In this document: positions 36,000 through 44,180 of the stretch, piece after piece
Layout: the number at the start of each line of letters is the position of its first letter
How positions within the stretch are numbered: position 1 is the stretch's first letter
From: JAITVM01 sp031551135
Lineage (GTDB): Bacteria > Bacillota > Clostridia > Lachnospirales > JAITVM01
Direction of reading: 5' to 3'
Assembly: GCA_031551135.1 (NCBI GenBank)
Contig: JAVBOA010000006.1
Location: forward strand, 62,001 to 126,000
Length of the DNA: 64,000 nucleotides
Notes under the pieces: generated by a model
Databases searched by the model: none
Told to the model about the DNA's origin: nothing
The model's input: only the letters and a program-made list of their open reading frames with translations
Position numbers and translations under genes: made by a program

Positions 36000-36014
36000 T
36001 GTTTGAATCAAACA
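36000..36014. promoter_or_regulatory. operator-like palindrome O2 upstream of the DeoR gene
   Basis: TGTTTGA-A-TCAAACA, a perfect odd palindrome whose centre lies 43 bases from that of O1 (four helical turns). The TGTTTGATTCAAACA-type sequence resembles known DeoR-family sugar operators. Confidence 0.72.
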
Positions 36015-36036
36015 ATGTGTGTGAAAAATTTAACTA

Positions 36037-36151
36037 ATACTATTTTCATTTAGATTAAGTAGAAAAAAATTTTTCACAGCGGAGCATTTCGCGCAATGTT
36101 TCTAGCGCGAAATGAAATATTTTTTTATATCCTTTATATTGAAAATAGTAT
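36037..36151. repeat. family A palindromic repeat, copy 4 (115 bp)
   Basis: Full-length; centre TTTCGCGC / GCGCGAAA with CAGCGGAGCA in place of CAGCGGAGCG. It lies upstream of the DeoR operators and next to the tepA terminator. Confidence 0.92.
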
Positions 36152-36164
36152 AAGAGCTGAATTT

Positions 36165-36214
36165 AAAAAAGGCTCTGGACTTCAAAATTAAATTTGAAAT
36201 GTCAGAGCTTTTTA
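36165..36214 (-). terminator. terminator of tepA
   Basis: AAAAAAGGCTCTG / CAGAGCTTTTT with an inner TTCAAA/TTTGAA stem and a T-run on the minus strand, ending 9 bases beyond the tepA stop. Confidence 0.85.
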
Positions 36215-36222
36215 TAGTTTTT

Positions 36223-36951
36223 TCATTCTTCTTTACTTCTTCTTTTTCTGTCTTTTTCAATCAAAGTATATAATTTTTCCACAGCCTCGTCCAAACCGCC
36301 GACCTTATTTATTATTTTAGCTTTTACAGCTTCTTCTCCGATTAAAATCGTCCCGATATCCAAAGCAAGCTTGGTTGAATCCAACATAAGAGATTTTAAT
36401 TCCGAGCGGGAAATTTTAGAATTATCGATTATAAAATCCAAAACCCGGTCTTGAATTTTCGTGAGATAATCAAAAGTCTGCGGCGCGCCTATAACGGTTC
36501 CGTTCACACGTACAGGATGTATTGTCATTGTAGCCGTCGGCGCAATAAAAGAATAATCCGCCGAAACAGCAAGCGGCACCCCGATAGAATGTCCGCCGCC
36601 GATAACCAGACTGACCGTCGGTTTTCCGATATGCGCAATAAGTTCCGATATCGCCAAACCGGCTTCGACATCGCCGCCGACAGTATTCAAAATAACCAAA
36701 AGTCCGTCCACATCTGCATCTTGTGACACCCCGATTAGAAGCGGAATAACATGTTCGTATTTTGTAGTTTTTGTTTGGGGCGACAAAACCGTGTGTCCCT
36801 CGATTTGACCGATAATCGGCAAAAATTGAATATTCCCTCTTGGATTCTCTGTTGTTTTCGAAATTTCGATTACTCCAAGTTCCTTAATATTTTCCTTTGA
36901 TTCGGAAATATTTTCATCATTACAATTATTAATAAATTTATTTTTGTCCAT
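36223..36951 (-). CDS. tepA: ClpP-like serine protease, TepA/YmfB family
   Basis: The 242-aa protein has a ClpP/crotonase-type core: IIGQIEGH, LLVILNTVGGDVEAGLAI, the nucleophile loop GGGHSIGVPLA (Ser122) and TMTIHPVRVNG (His145). The first 30 residues are charged and Asn/Glu-rich. This pattern matches the ClpP-related TepA (translocation-enhancing) family of Firmicutes. ATG 36951 follows GGAGATT. It is a single-gene unit with a mini family A repeat 37 bases upstream and its own terminator. Confidence 0.87.
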   Translation of the reverse strand: MDKNKFINNCNDENISESKENIKELGVIEISKTTENPRGNIQFLPIIGQIEGHTVLSPQTKTTKYEHVIPLLIGVSQDADVDGLLVILNTVGGDVEAGLAISELIAHIGKPTVSLVIGGGHSIGVPLAVSADYSFIAPTATMTIHPVRVNGTVIGAPQTFDYLTKIQDRVLDFIIDNSKISRSELKSLMLDSTKLALDIGTILIGEEAVKAKIINKVGGLDEAVEKLYTLIEKDRKRRSKEE

Positions 36952-36988
36952 AGCAATCTCCAAAATAAGTTGTGAAATAATGAAAGTT

Positions 36989-37030
36989 ATACTATTTTCA
37001 TTTTTCTATCCTTTATATTGAAAATAGTAT
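36989..37030. repeat. mini family A repeat (42 bp deletion form), copy 1
   Basis: Only the two arms remain, joined as CATTTTTCTATCC; ends ATACTATTTTCA / TGAAAATAGTAT. It is identical over all 42 bases to the copy at 46425-46466. Confidence 0.9.
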
Positions 37031-37830
37031 TAGATGCGAAAAAAACGTTTATCAAAAATTTATCTATATTCTCCTCAGTATATTAATGCTAATAATATCC
37101 ATTTATCGATTTTATTATACTAATTATTTTATAATTCGATTATTTTTTTCAGTTTTTGTGATTTAAGATATTTTGTAGAATAAAATACCCAATTCAAGAC
37201 AAAAGAAATGAAAAAATATACTTTCATTCGAAAACGGATCCATTGAAAAAAACAAAAATTAATGCTCTATTTTACAGAAATATAAAAAATAAAATAGGAT
37301 TTTAGCGAAAATTAGTGTCAATAAATCGTAGTAGAAAATGCCTTTTTGCTTATTGAAATCTGATTAATAATCTGATAGACTCTAGATAAGAAAATATCGT
37401 ACAAAAAATTTCAATAATCTTTAAAAAATGTCATCTGCTTTTGTATATAATATTTCATAAAATTACAAAAGAGCCTATAAATACTGAGAATTACTGAAGA
37501 CTGATCTAGTATTTATGATGCCGGGTATTTCATTTGCTCTATTATTGTGCATTTTTTAGTGCTCTATTAGTTTGCGATTTTTATCTAAATTGTATGCAAA
37601 AATATATATAAATCATTAGCTGAAGAACGAAATTACATCCGTTCCTCCCAATCTGCCTAAAATTGCGGAGAGAATGCGAAAATCTTATCGTTCGTCAGTA
37701 TATTTACCTATAATATCATTGATCGGATTAAAAAAATGAACGGGGATTTACTTTAAATCGTGACATTTTATTACTTTTCCTTTACCAGACTTGCCACAAA
37801 AAAAATTAAGGTTCTCGGGAGGTTTTAATC
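37031..37830. other. 800-bp AT-rich region without a recognisable gene
   Basis: No open frame with a ribosome binding site is seen on either strand. Contents: a family B element at 37617-37702 and a local direct repeat starting GCTCTATTA at 37536 and 37561. There are also scattered promoter-like hexamers such as TTGAAA-N17-TAGACT (about 37359-37382). An unannotated small RNA cannot be excluded. Confidence 0.5.
37617..37702. repeat. family B inverted repeat element, copy 3
   Basis: Right end CGTTCGTCAGTATA is well conserved; left end is degenerate (GCTGAAGAACGAAAT). Internal CCTCCCAATCTGCC matches copy 1. Confidence 0.8.
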
Positions 37831-38061
37831 TTGAATAAAATTGCGAAGGATGGGAAATTAGAAATAAAAAAATCATTATTGCTTATTCAAGACGCGTTGA
37901 CTGATACTAAGGATTTTGTTCGTGTTTTTTTGCAAAATATCTATTTAGACTCAAACAAAGTTCAAATCAATTATGACGAACGCCTAAATGCTGTGCTTGA
38001 AAATGTAAACAACGCTAATAATGAATTATTATTATCTATGGAACATCATGTGAACAAATAA
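37831..38061 (+). CDS. small hypothetical protein, 76 aa
   Basis: The frame starts at TTG 37831, eight bases after GGGAGG, and ends TAA. The product is a soluble helical protein (KLEIKKSLLLIQDALTDTKD, LNAVLENVNNANNELLLSME) without Cys or membrane segment. It is a monocistronic unit upstream of eutS-eutP, followed by a hairpin. I do not recognise the family. Confidence 0.65.
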   Translation: MNKIAKDGKLEIKKSLLLIQDALTDTKDFVRVFLQNIYLDSNKVQINYDERLNAVLENVNNANNELLLSMEHHVNK

Positions 38062-38071
38062 AATTCAATAC

Positions 38072-38113
38072 GGGACTTTGCTTAATTTTCGGAAATTATT
38101 ACAGCAAAGTTCC
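38072..38113 (+). terminator. hairpin after the 76-aa gene
   Basis: GGGACTTTGCT / AGCAAAGTTCC with an inner ATTT/AAAT stem. The following sequence is T-rich but without a clean T-run, so it is a probable but weak terminator. A similar hairpin core (ACTTTGCT / AGCAGAGTTT) occurs near 45764-45810. Confidence 0.5.
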
Positions 38114-38249
38114 ACTTCGCTTATTTAAATTAATTTTAATATCTTCACTTTTATATCTGTAATGAATTACGAATTTTTTTCGTTAGATTTTTAAAAAATC
38201 TTTTTTCGATCAAAGTATATTTCATAAAATATAAGGAAGTGTTTGAATT

Positions 38250-38594
38250 ATGGAGCAAATAGACAGAATGATTCAAGAATATGTACCTGGAAAACAAATA
38301 ACATTGGCACATATTATATCCAATCCCGAACCTGAGCTTTGCAAAAAATTGGGTTTGAAAGAAGAACAGCGAAACTCACTGGCAATCTTAACCATCACAC
38401 CAAGCGAAGCTTCTATTATAGCCGCTGATGTAGCAAAAAAATCCGCTAATGTTAATATTGTTTTCGTTGACAGATTCAGCGGTTCATTAATGATTATGGG
38501 AGATATGTCCAGCTGCGAAAGTGCCACAAAAGAGATAATCTCTTTTATTTGCGACAATATGGGATTTGCAAAACCAAAAATAACGAGGTCATAA
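38250..38594 (+). CDS. eutS: bacterial microcompartment shell protein EutS/PduU family
   Basis: The 114-aa protein is a circularly permuted BMC-domain shell hexamer subunit: QEYVPGKQITLAHIISNP, LAILTITPSEASIIAADVA and VFVDRFSGSLMIMGDMSSCE are signature EutS/PduU segments. It starts at ATG 38250 behind AAGGAAGTG and is followed after 1 base by eutP. No other shell proteins or eut/pdu enzymes are nearby, so it is an isolated part of a microcompartment system. Confidence 0.95.
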   Translation: MEQIDRMIQEYVPGKQITLAHIISNPEPELCKKLGLKEEQRNSLAILTITPSEASIIAADVAKKSANVNIVFVDRFSGSLMIMGDMSSCESATKEIISFICDNMGFAKPKITRS

Positions 38595-38595
38595 A

Positions 38596-39024
38596 ATGAA
38601 AAAAATTATGATGGTCGGAACCCAAGGCTCCGGAAAAACTACTTTGCTCCAAGCTTTAAAAGGCGAAGAGCTGATTTACAGAAAAACTTTGGATTTGGTT
38701 TTTGACGGCAATTTTATTGATACTCCGGGCGAATATTTTGATAACAAATTTTTCAAAAATTCTTTGTTGGTAACCTCTTCCGACGCGGACATTGTGCTTT
38801 TTGTGCAGGCTTCTGATGATCCGGATACGATGTTTCAGCCCCTTTTATCTACGATGTTTAACGCTGAAGTTATCGGCGTTGTTACAAAGACTGATTTATT
38901 TGAAAAAGATGTAAAGCGCGCCGAGCAAATTTTGGAATTTGCAGGATGCAGAAAAATCTTTCTGACTTCATCGATAGATAAATCAGGGATTATTGAATTA
39001 TTGGATTATATTGCCGGTGAATAA
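38596..39024 (+). CDS. eutP: EutP/PduV family small GTPase-like protein of microcompartments
   Basis: The 142-aa protein has the P-loop GTQGSGKTT (8-16), the switch DTPGEYFDN, and VTKTDLFE for guanine recognition. Family members accompany EutS/PduU in microcompartment operons and are linked to compartment positioning or acetate kinase activity. Its gene begins 1 base after eutS. Confidence 0.94.
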   Translation: MKKIMMVGTQGSGKTTLLQALKGEELIYRKTLDLVFDGNFIDTPGEYFDNKFFKNSLLVTSSDADIVLFVQASDDPDTMFQPLLSTMFNAEVIGVVTKTDLFEKDVKRAEQILEFAGCRKIFLTSSIDKSGIIELLDYIAGE

Positions 39025-39087
39025 GGTTTTGGATTAGAATTTCAACATCAACGATTTTTTAAATTGTAAAATCGCATTTTTATAACA

Positions 39088-39172
39088 ATGAACGAAAAAA
39101 ATTCGCACTCATTCCTTCTAAGCTACAAAAAATCTCGGAAAGACTGTGAAAATCTATTCGTTCTTCAAGTCT
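39088..39172. repeat. family B inverted repeat element, copy 4 (degenerate)
   Basis: Ends AATGAACGAAAAA and TATTCGTTCTTCAAGTCT with the internal CTCATTCCTTCTAAGC segment. It lies immediately in front of the methyltransferase gene and ends 12 bases before its ribosome binding site. Confidence 0.7.
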
Positions 39173-39199
39173 GTAAATAAATCATGGGGGGATTTTTAT

Positions 39200-39979
39200 A
39201 TGCGTAAAAATTATTGGAATCCAACTGATTATGTCACAAAACATTCCTTTGTTTACGAATATGGAAATGATTTGATATCTCTATTGAAGCCGAAAAAAAC
39301 CGATGTGATTTTAGATTTAGGCTGCGGTACGGGCAATTTTACTCAATATATATCTCAGTATGTTTCAAAAATTATCGGTATCGACTCTTCTTTAGAAATG
39401 CTTGAAAAAGCAAAAGAGCAATTCCAGGACATTCCTTTTATTAACAAAGATGCCACAAATTTAGGATATTTTGAAAAATTTGATGCTGTTGTCTCAAATG
39501 CCGTTTTGCATTGGATTAACGAAAAAGAACAACTTACGGTGGCCAAAAATGTATTAAATGCCCTTATTCCCGGCGGCCGTTTTGTTGCCGAGTTTGGCGG
39601 ATTTCGAAATTGCGATAAAATATTTAAGGCATTTGAACGAGCTTTAGTGAAATGCGGAATCGAAAAATCCGGAGAGTTTTATTTTCCAACCATTTCTCAA
39701 TATGGAGCTATATTAGAAAATGCCGGATTTGACTTTAAATACGCAGCTTTATTTGAGCGCAAAACAAAATTATCAGATGCCCAAAATGGTTTGGCAAATT
39801 GGCTGAAAATGTTTACATTGCCGCAATACCAATATCTTAGCGATAATATAAAAGAATCTTTGATTCGAGAAACCGAAAATTCCTTGAAAGAAACGGAATT
39901 ATTCATTGATAATGAATGGTACGCAGATTATGTCAGAATAAGAATCTGTGCTTACAAGCCAAAAGGCGCTGCTGAATAA
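39200..39979 (+). CDS. SAM-dependent class I methyltransferase
   Basis: The 259-aa protein has motif I VILDLGCGTGNFTQYIS, motif II IGIDSSLEMLEKAKEQF and FDAVVSNAVLHWINEKEQL, resembling trans-aconitate 2-methyltransferase-like enzymes. ATG 39200 has GGGGGG upstream; the longer frame from 39146 begins inside the family B repeat and is rejected. It is a single gene with a shared bidirectional terminator at its 3' end. Substrate unknown. Confidence 0.88.
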   Translation: MRKNYWNPTDYVTKHSFVYEYGNDLISLLKPKKTDVILDLGCGTGNFTQYISQYVSKIIGIDSSLEMLEKAKEQFQDIPFINKDATNLGYFEKFDAVVSNAVLHWINEKEQLTVAKNVLNALIPGGRFVAEFGGFRNCDKIFKAFERALVKCGIEKSGEFYFPTISQYGAILENAGFDFKYAALFERKTKLSDAQNGLANWLKMFTLPQYQYLSDNIKESLIRETENSLKETELFIDNEWYADYVRIRICAYKPKGAAE

Positions 39980-39996
39980 AATCAGCGCGCCTTTTT
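39961..39996. terminator. bidirectional terminator between methyltransferase and cyclophilin genes
   Basis: AAAAGGCGC..CTGA / TCAG..CGCGCCTTTTT. The left arm overlaps the last codons of the methyltransferase gene; the other side ends just before the cyclophilin stop. Confidence 0.85.
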
Positions 39997-40521
39997 CTAC
40001 TTTTTATTGATTTTTGGTTTTTCAATTTCTTCGCCAAAAGTATCTACAGAAACTTTTTTAATTTTTTGAGGATTAAGCGGTTTATCTTGAAAATCTGTTT
40101 TTTCGTTTGCTATTCTATCTACAAATTCCATTCCTTCAACCACTTGCCCGAAAGCGGCGTATTGCCCGTCAAGATGAGGCGCATTTTGATGCATTATAAA
40201 AAACTGACTTCCGGCCGAATTCGGATAATTGGTGCGCGCCATAGAGATCACGCCCGGAGTGTGCTGTAAAGGATTATCGAATCCATTAGAACTGAATTCA
40301 CCGTCGATTGTGTAGCCCGGTCCGCCGGTTCCGCTTCCTTCCGGACATCCGCCCTGAATCATAAAATTTTTAATTACACGATGAAATATTTTTTCATCAT
40401 AAAAACCATCATTTGCGAGACTTACAAAATTGCTCACCGTGTTCGGAGCCAATTCTTTGTAAAGTTCGATTTTTATAAAATTACCGTCTTCTAATTCAAT
40501 AGTACAAATAGGATTTGCCAT
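39997..40521 (-). CDS. cyclophilin-type peptidyl-prolyl cis-trans isomerase
   Basis: The 174-aa cytosolic protein has the cyclophilin core: FHRVIKNFMIQGGCPEG, the GTGGPGYTIDGEF loop, GVISMARTNYPNSAGSQFFI and LDGQYAAFGQVVEGM, so the catalytic Arg and Phe are present. There is no signal peptide. ATG 40521 follows AAAGGAG. It accelerates proline isomerisation during folding. Confidence 0.95.
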   Translation of the reverse strand: MANPICTIELEDGNFIKIELYKELAPNTVSNFVSLANDGFYDEKIFHRVIKNFMIQGGCPEGSGTGGPGYTIDGEFSSNGFDNPLQHTPGVISMARTNYPNSAGSQFFIMHQNAPHLDGQYAAFGQVVEGMEFVDRIANEKTDFQDKPLNPQKIKKVSVDTFGEEIEKPKINKK

Positions 40522-40554
40522 TATTTGTCTCCTTTATATCGATTTTTTATATTA

Positions 40555-40571
40555 ATACCATTTTCATTTTG
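40555..40571. repeat. family A end fragment
   Basis: ATACCATTTTCATTTTG is a solo end of a family A element directly abutting the stop codon of the RNA methyltransferase gene. Confidence 0.5.
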
Positions 40572-41351
40572 TTATGTCACATGATGTATTCTTTGTCTAA
40601 CCACTTCATATAGTAAAATTCCGCTGGCAATCGAAGCATTTAGAGATTCTGCCCTGCCAATCATAGGTATTTTTAAAAATAAATCCGCCCTTTCGGATAT
40701 ATTCTGTGAAAGCCCATTACCCTCGTTGCCGATAATAATAGCTAGATTCCCTGTTAAATCAATCTCATAAGGAAATTTTTTTCCTTTTAAATGCGCCGCA
40801 TAGATTTTAATTCCGTTATCCTTTAAATAAGATAAAACGCTTTCAAGCTCGACATTTTCTATTATCGGAAGATGAAAAATAGAACCTGCTGTTGAGCGAA
40901 TTACTTTTGAATTATAAATATCTACACAATTTTTTGAAAGAAAAACCGCTTCCACTCCGGCGGCATCTGCCGTGCGAATAAGAGTGCCGAGATTGCCGGG
41001 GTCTTGAATATTCTCAGCAATTAAGAAAAAGGAATTATCAATTGAAAGATTTTCAAGCGTATAAGATTTTTTTTCTACAACAGCCAAAATTCCCTGCGGA
41101 GTGATTGTATCCGATATTTCTTTAAAAATATTGTCCGACACAACATAATGATCTGCCTTAAAATCATCAATCTCATTTTTCAGCGCAAAAGTCTGCGAAA
41201 AAACATAGTATTTACATATAAAATCATCTGTAATTTCCTGAACAAATCTTATTCCTTCCACAATAAAAAGATTCAGCTCATCTCTGCCCTTTTTTGTATG
41301 CAAATATTTTATTTGTTTAACGATTTTATTATCCTTGCTTAGAATTACCAT
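40572..41351 (-). CDS. SpoU/TrmH family RNA 2'-O-methyltransferase
   Basis: The 259-aa protein has an N-terminal substrate-binding domain (KQIKYLHTKKGRDELNLFIV, EGIRF). A SPOUT domain follows with ENIQDPGNLGTLIRTADAAG, AIIIGNEGNGLS and the knot motif IPMIGRAESLNASIASG. It methylates ribose in rRNA or tRNA; RlmB and YsgA-type proteins look alike, so the target base is not determined. ATG 41351 is preceded by AAGGGTG. Confidence 0.92.
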   Translation of the reverse strand: MVILSKDNKIVKQIKYLHTKKGRDELNLFIVEGIRFVQEITDDFICKYYVFSQTFALKNEIDDFKADHYVVSDNIFKEISDTITPQGILAVVEKKSYTLENLSIDNSFFLIAENIQDPGNLGTLIRTADAAGVEAVFLSKNCVDIYNSKVIRSTAGSIFHLPIIENVELESVLSYLKDNGIKIYAAHLKGKKFPYEIDLTGNLAIIIGNEGNGLSQNISERADLFLKIPMIGRAESLNASIASGILLYEVVRQRIHHVT

Positions 41352-41370
41352 TATAACACCCTTGTTTTAA

Positions 41371-41406
41371 CTATTTCCATTCTAAAGGATGGAAAAAAAT
41401 ATTTCC
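41371..41406. repeat. degenerate family A arm
   Basis: CTATTTCCATTCTAAAGGAT then GGAAAAAAATATTTC matches the right arm of family A (in reverse) with several changes; the rest is lost. Confidence 0.5.
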
Positions 41407-41615
41407 GATTATGATATGTAGTTTTTCGAAAATTTATTTTAATCGGACAATATATAGTATAACATTTTCTAGAATAATTTCAAAAGTTTTAGAGCGAAAT
41501 TTTACGATAATTTTTTTATTTTTCCGGCAGATATTTTGACAAGTGATAAATTGTAGCGAAATGATTTTTTTTGTGATAAAATTTATATAATTTTTTTAGA
41601 AATGCAGGTGGAATT

Positions 41616-42719
41616 ATGAGCTCGAATTTTGGTAAATACTTTAAAATTTCGACATGGGGAGAAAGTCATGGCGCAGGAATCGGCGTTGTTGTTGACGGCT
41701 GCCCAGCCGGACTTGAAATCCGCGAAAGTGATATCCAGGAATTATTGGACAGGCGAAAACCCGGACAAAATAAATTTACGACAAAGCGTAATGAGGAAGA
41801 CAAAATCAATATCCTATCGGGAGTTTTCGAAAATTTTTCGATTGGCTCGCCGATTTCGATGTTGATTTACAATACAGATAAAAAATCCAAAGATTACGGA
41901 AATATTAAAGATGTTTACAGACCCGGACACGCTGATTTTACATTCGATAAAAAATACGGCTTTAGGGATTACCGCGGCGGCGGACGTTCATCCGGACGTG
42001 AAACCGCAGCACGAGTAGCCGCCGGAGCTATCGCAAAAAAAATATTATCCGAATTAAATATAAATGTTTTTGCTTACACACATTCGATAAAAAATATAGA
42101 AGTTTCCGATTTTGACAAAGAAGAAATTTTCCGAAATCCATTATATATGCCCGATAAAAAGTCGGCGGAAAAAGCAATGGAGTTAATCGAAAAAGCTTCT
42201 AAGGCCGGTGACTCCCTCGGCGGAATTGTTGAATGCAAAGTTCAAAATCTGCCTGCCGGAATCGGCGAACCGGTTTTCGATAAATTGGACGCAAACTTAG
42301 CCAAAGCTATCTTTTCTATCGGCGCAGTCAAGGGTTTTGAAATCGGGCGCGGATTTGAATCCGCCAAAATTTTCGGCTCTGAAAATAACGATAATTTCTA
42401 TTATACAGATTCCGTTCTGAAAAAAAACACGAATAATTCCGGTGGGATTTTGGGAGGAATTTCTGATGGCTTTGATGTAATAATGCGGGCGGCTTTCAAA
42501 CCTACTCCTTCAATTTATACGGAGCAGGATTCGATTAATTCCCACGGAGAAAATATAAAACTTAAAATCGAAGGCCGACACGACCCGACAATTGTTCCAC
42601 GTGTCGTCGTTGTTGTTGAAGCTATGGTTTGTCTCGTTTTGGTTGATTTAGTATTTGCCAATACTTTTTGTAAAATGGAGAATATCAAAAAAATTTATAA
42701 GGACATAAAAAATGTATAA
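41616..42719 (+). CDS. aroC: chorismate synthase
   Basis: The 367-aa enzyme has the three family signatures: GESHGAGIGVVVDGCPAG, the RRKPGQNKFTTKRNEEDK region (about residues 48-65), YRGGGRSSGRETAARVAAGA and, near the end, RVVVVVEAMVCLVLVDL. It makes chorismate from EPSP using reduced flavin. It starts behind CAGGTGG and overlaps folC by 8 bases, linking aromatic and folate synthesis in one transcript. Confidence 0.97.
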   Translation: MSSNFGKYFKISTWGESHGAGIGVVVDGCPAGLEIRESDIQELLDRRKPGQNKFTTKRNEEDKINILSGVFENFSIGSPISMLIYNTDKKSKDYGNIKDVYRPGHADFTFDKKYGFRDYRGGGRSSGRETAARVAAGAIAKKILSELNINVFAYTHSIKNIEVSDFDKEEIFRNPLYMPDKKSAEKAMELIEKASKAGDSLGGIVECKVQNLPAGIGEPVFDKLDANLAKAIFSIGAVKGFEIGRGFESAKIFGSENNDNFYYTDSVLKKNTNNSGGILGGISDGFDVIMRAAFKPTPSIYTEQDSINSHGENIKLKIEGRHDPTIVPRVVVVVEAMVCLVLVDLVFANTFCKMENIKKIYKDIKNV

Positions 42720-44031
42720 ATATTTAGAAAAATCTTATGGAGCTGAAAATAAAAAAGGATTTTTGATAATGCAAAAAATTTTGAAACTCCTAAATTCACC
42801 GCATGATAAATTAAAAATAATTCATGTAGCCGGAACAAACGGAAAAGGTTCTTGCTGTGCTATGCTTAATTCAATATTGATAGAGCAAGGTTATAAAGTT
42901 GGACTTTTCACATCTCCGCATTTGCATAAATATAACGAACGCATAAAAATAAACAATTCCGATATTTCCGACGAGGATTTCGAAAACGGGATTTCGAAAA
43001 TAAAAAAAATCTCTGATGAATTATTGGACGGCGGCTCTTTAATTTTTTTTGAAATATTAACAATTGTGGCTTTGGATTATTTTTATGCGAACAATGTCGA
43101 TTATGTAATTTTGGAAACAGGCATCGGCGGCCGCCTCGATTCTACAAATATAATCAAAAAGCCCATTTTATCAATAATTACCAGCATTTCTCCGGACCAT
43201 ACAAATATTTTAGGCGGCGATATTTTGAAAATCGCTGCCGAAAAAGCAGGAATTATTAAAAAATCCTGTCCTTTGGTCTTGTATTCGCAAACTAAAGAAG
43301 TGTATAATGTAATTAATTTTCGAGCGAATGAACTAAATTCTAAAATCTATTATTTAGATGATTCGCTAAATATTTCGGATGTCGAATATAAACTTCAGTA
43401 CACGAAATTTTCGGTAAAGCACAAATATTTTGATTATAAAAATATTGTAATAAATTTATTGGGCAAATATCAGATTTATAATACCTCTAATGTTTTGCTG
43501 GCGGTCGCGGCTCTCCGAGATTCCGGAATTATTATTGACGAAAATTCAGTTTATAAAGGGCTTTTAAAAGCCAATTGGTTTGGGCGCATGGAGATTTTCA
43601 ATATTAACGGGAAAACCGTTCTGCTGGAAGGTGCGCATAATATCGACGGTGTTTTAAAGCTTAAAGAATCTTTGGATATTTATTTTAGAAACAAAAAAAT
43701 ACATATGGTTGTGGGTTTTTTGGCTGATAAAGATTATTATGAGATGTTCAAAATTTTATATAAAGCTGCAAATTTCATCTATATCACAAAGCCGGATTCC
43801 AAAAGGAGTGTAGAACCAAAAAAACTCTTTGATTGTATTACAAATTTTGAAAATTTCAGTGAATCTAAAGTAAGCAGTAATTTTATTTTTGACGATTATA
43901 AAGAGGCTCTGGGCGCAGCTCTTTTAAATAAAAATTCCGATGTGATTTGTGTTGCAGGCTCGCTCTATTTAATCGGAAACATAAGGCAATATATAAACAA
44001 TAATTATAAAATATCAATTCAGAAAAGGTGA
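42712..44031 (+). CDS. folC: folylpolyglutamate synthase / dihydrofolate synthase
   Basis: The 439-aa Mur-ligase-type enzyme has HVAGTNGKGSCCAMLNSIL (P-loop), GLFTSPHLHKYNERIKIN, LETGIGGRLDSTN, SPDHTNILG and LEGAHNIDG. It adds glutamate to folates. The ATG lies within the last codons of aroC. It is followed after 4 bases by a 46-aa gene. Confidence 0.96.
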   Translation: MYKYLEKSYGAENKKGFLIMQKILKLLNSPHDKLKIIHVAGTNGKGSCCAMLNSILIEQGYKVGLFTSPHLHKYNERIKINNSDISDEDFENGISKIKKISDELLDGGSLIFFEILTIVALDYFYANNVDYVILETGIGGRLDSTNIIKKPILSIITSISPDHTNILGGDILKIAAEKAGIIKKSCPLVLYSQTKEVYNVINFRANELNSKIYYLDDSLNISDVEYKLQYTKFSVKHKYFDYKNIVINLLGKYQIYNTSNVLLAVAALRDSGIIIDENSVYKGLLKANWFGRMEIFNINGKTVLLEGAHNIDGVLKLKESLDIYFRNKKIHMVVGFLADKDYYEMFKILYKAANFIYITKPDSKRSVEPKKLFDCITNFENFSESKVSSNFIFDDYKEALGAALLNKNSDVICVAGSLYLIGNIRQYINNNYKISIQKR

Positions 44032-44035
44032 TAAT

Positions 44036-44176
44036 ATGATTGATTTTAAATCCGAACTGGAAACATTTGCACCAATAGAAAATATCGGCGAAAACGATAG
44101 TCTCGACGAAACCCAAGATATGTTGGATGTTTTAGCGGAAATCTCAAAACAAATCAGCAACACGAATAAGGAGTAG
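44036..44176 (+). CDS. 46-aa acidic protein between folC and the TPR gene
   Basis: ATG 44036 has AAAAGGTGATA in front (the folC stop overlaps this site) and the frame ends TAG at 44176. The product MIDFKSELETFAPIENIGEN... is strongly acidic with a short helical tail (MLDVLAEISKQISN). Its reading frame carries the ribosome binding site of the next gene (AAGGAG at the stop). The tight packing folC-46 aa-TPR supports a real small gene. Function unknown. Confidence 0.7.
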   Translation: MIDFKSELETFAPIENIGENDSLDETQDMLDVLAEISKQISNTNKE

Positions 44177-44180
44177 TGCT

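Noticed and set aside
36989..37030. Simple terminator upstream of tepA
   Set aside because: The palindrome is AT-rich, is identical to another copy 9 kb away and matches family A ends, so it is a repeat.
37031..37616. Small RNA or short gene in the long AT-rich gap
   Set aside because: No stable GC-containing structure with terminator and no frame with a ribosome site; only weak promoter-like hexamers.
39146..39199. Upstream start of the methyltransferase gene at 39146
   Set aside because: It falls within a family B repeat and lacks a ribosome site, whereas ATG 39200 has GGGGGG in front and begins at the conserved sequence.
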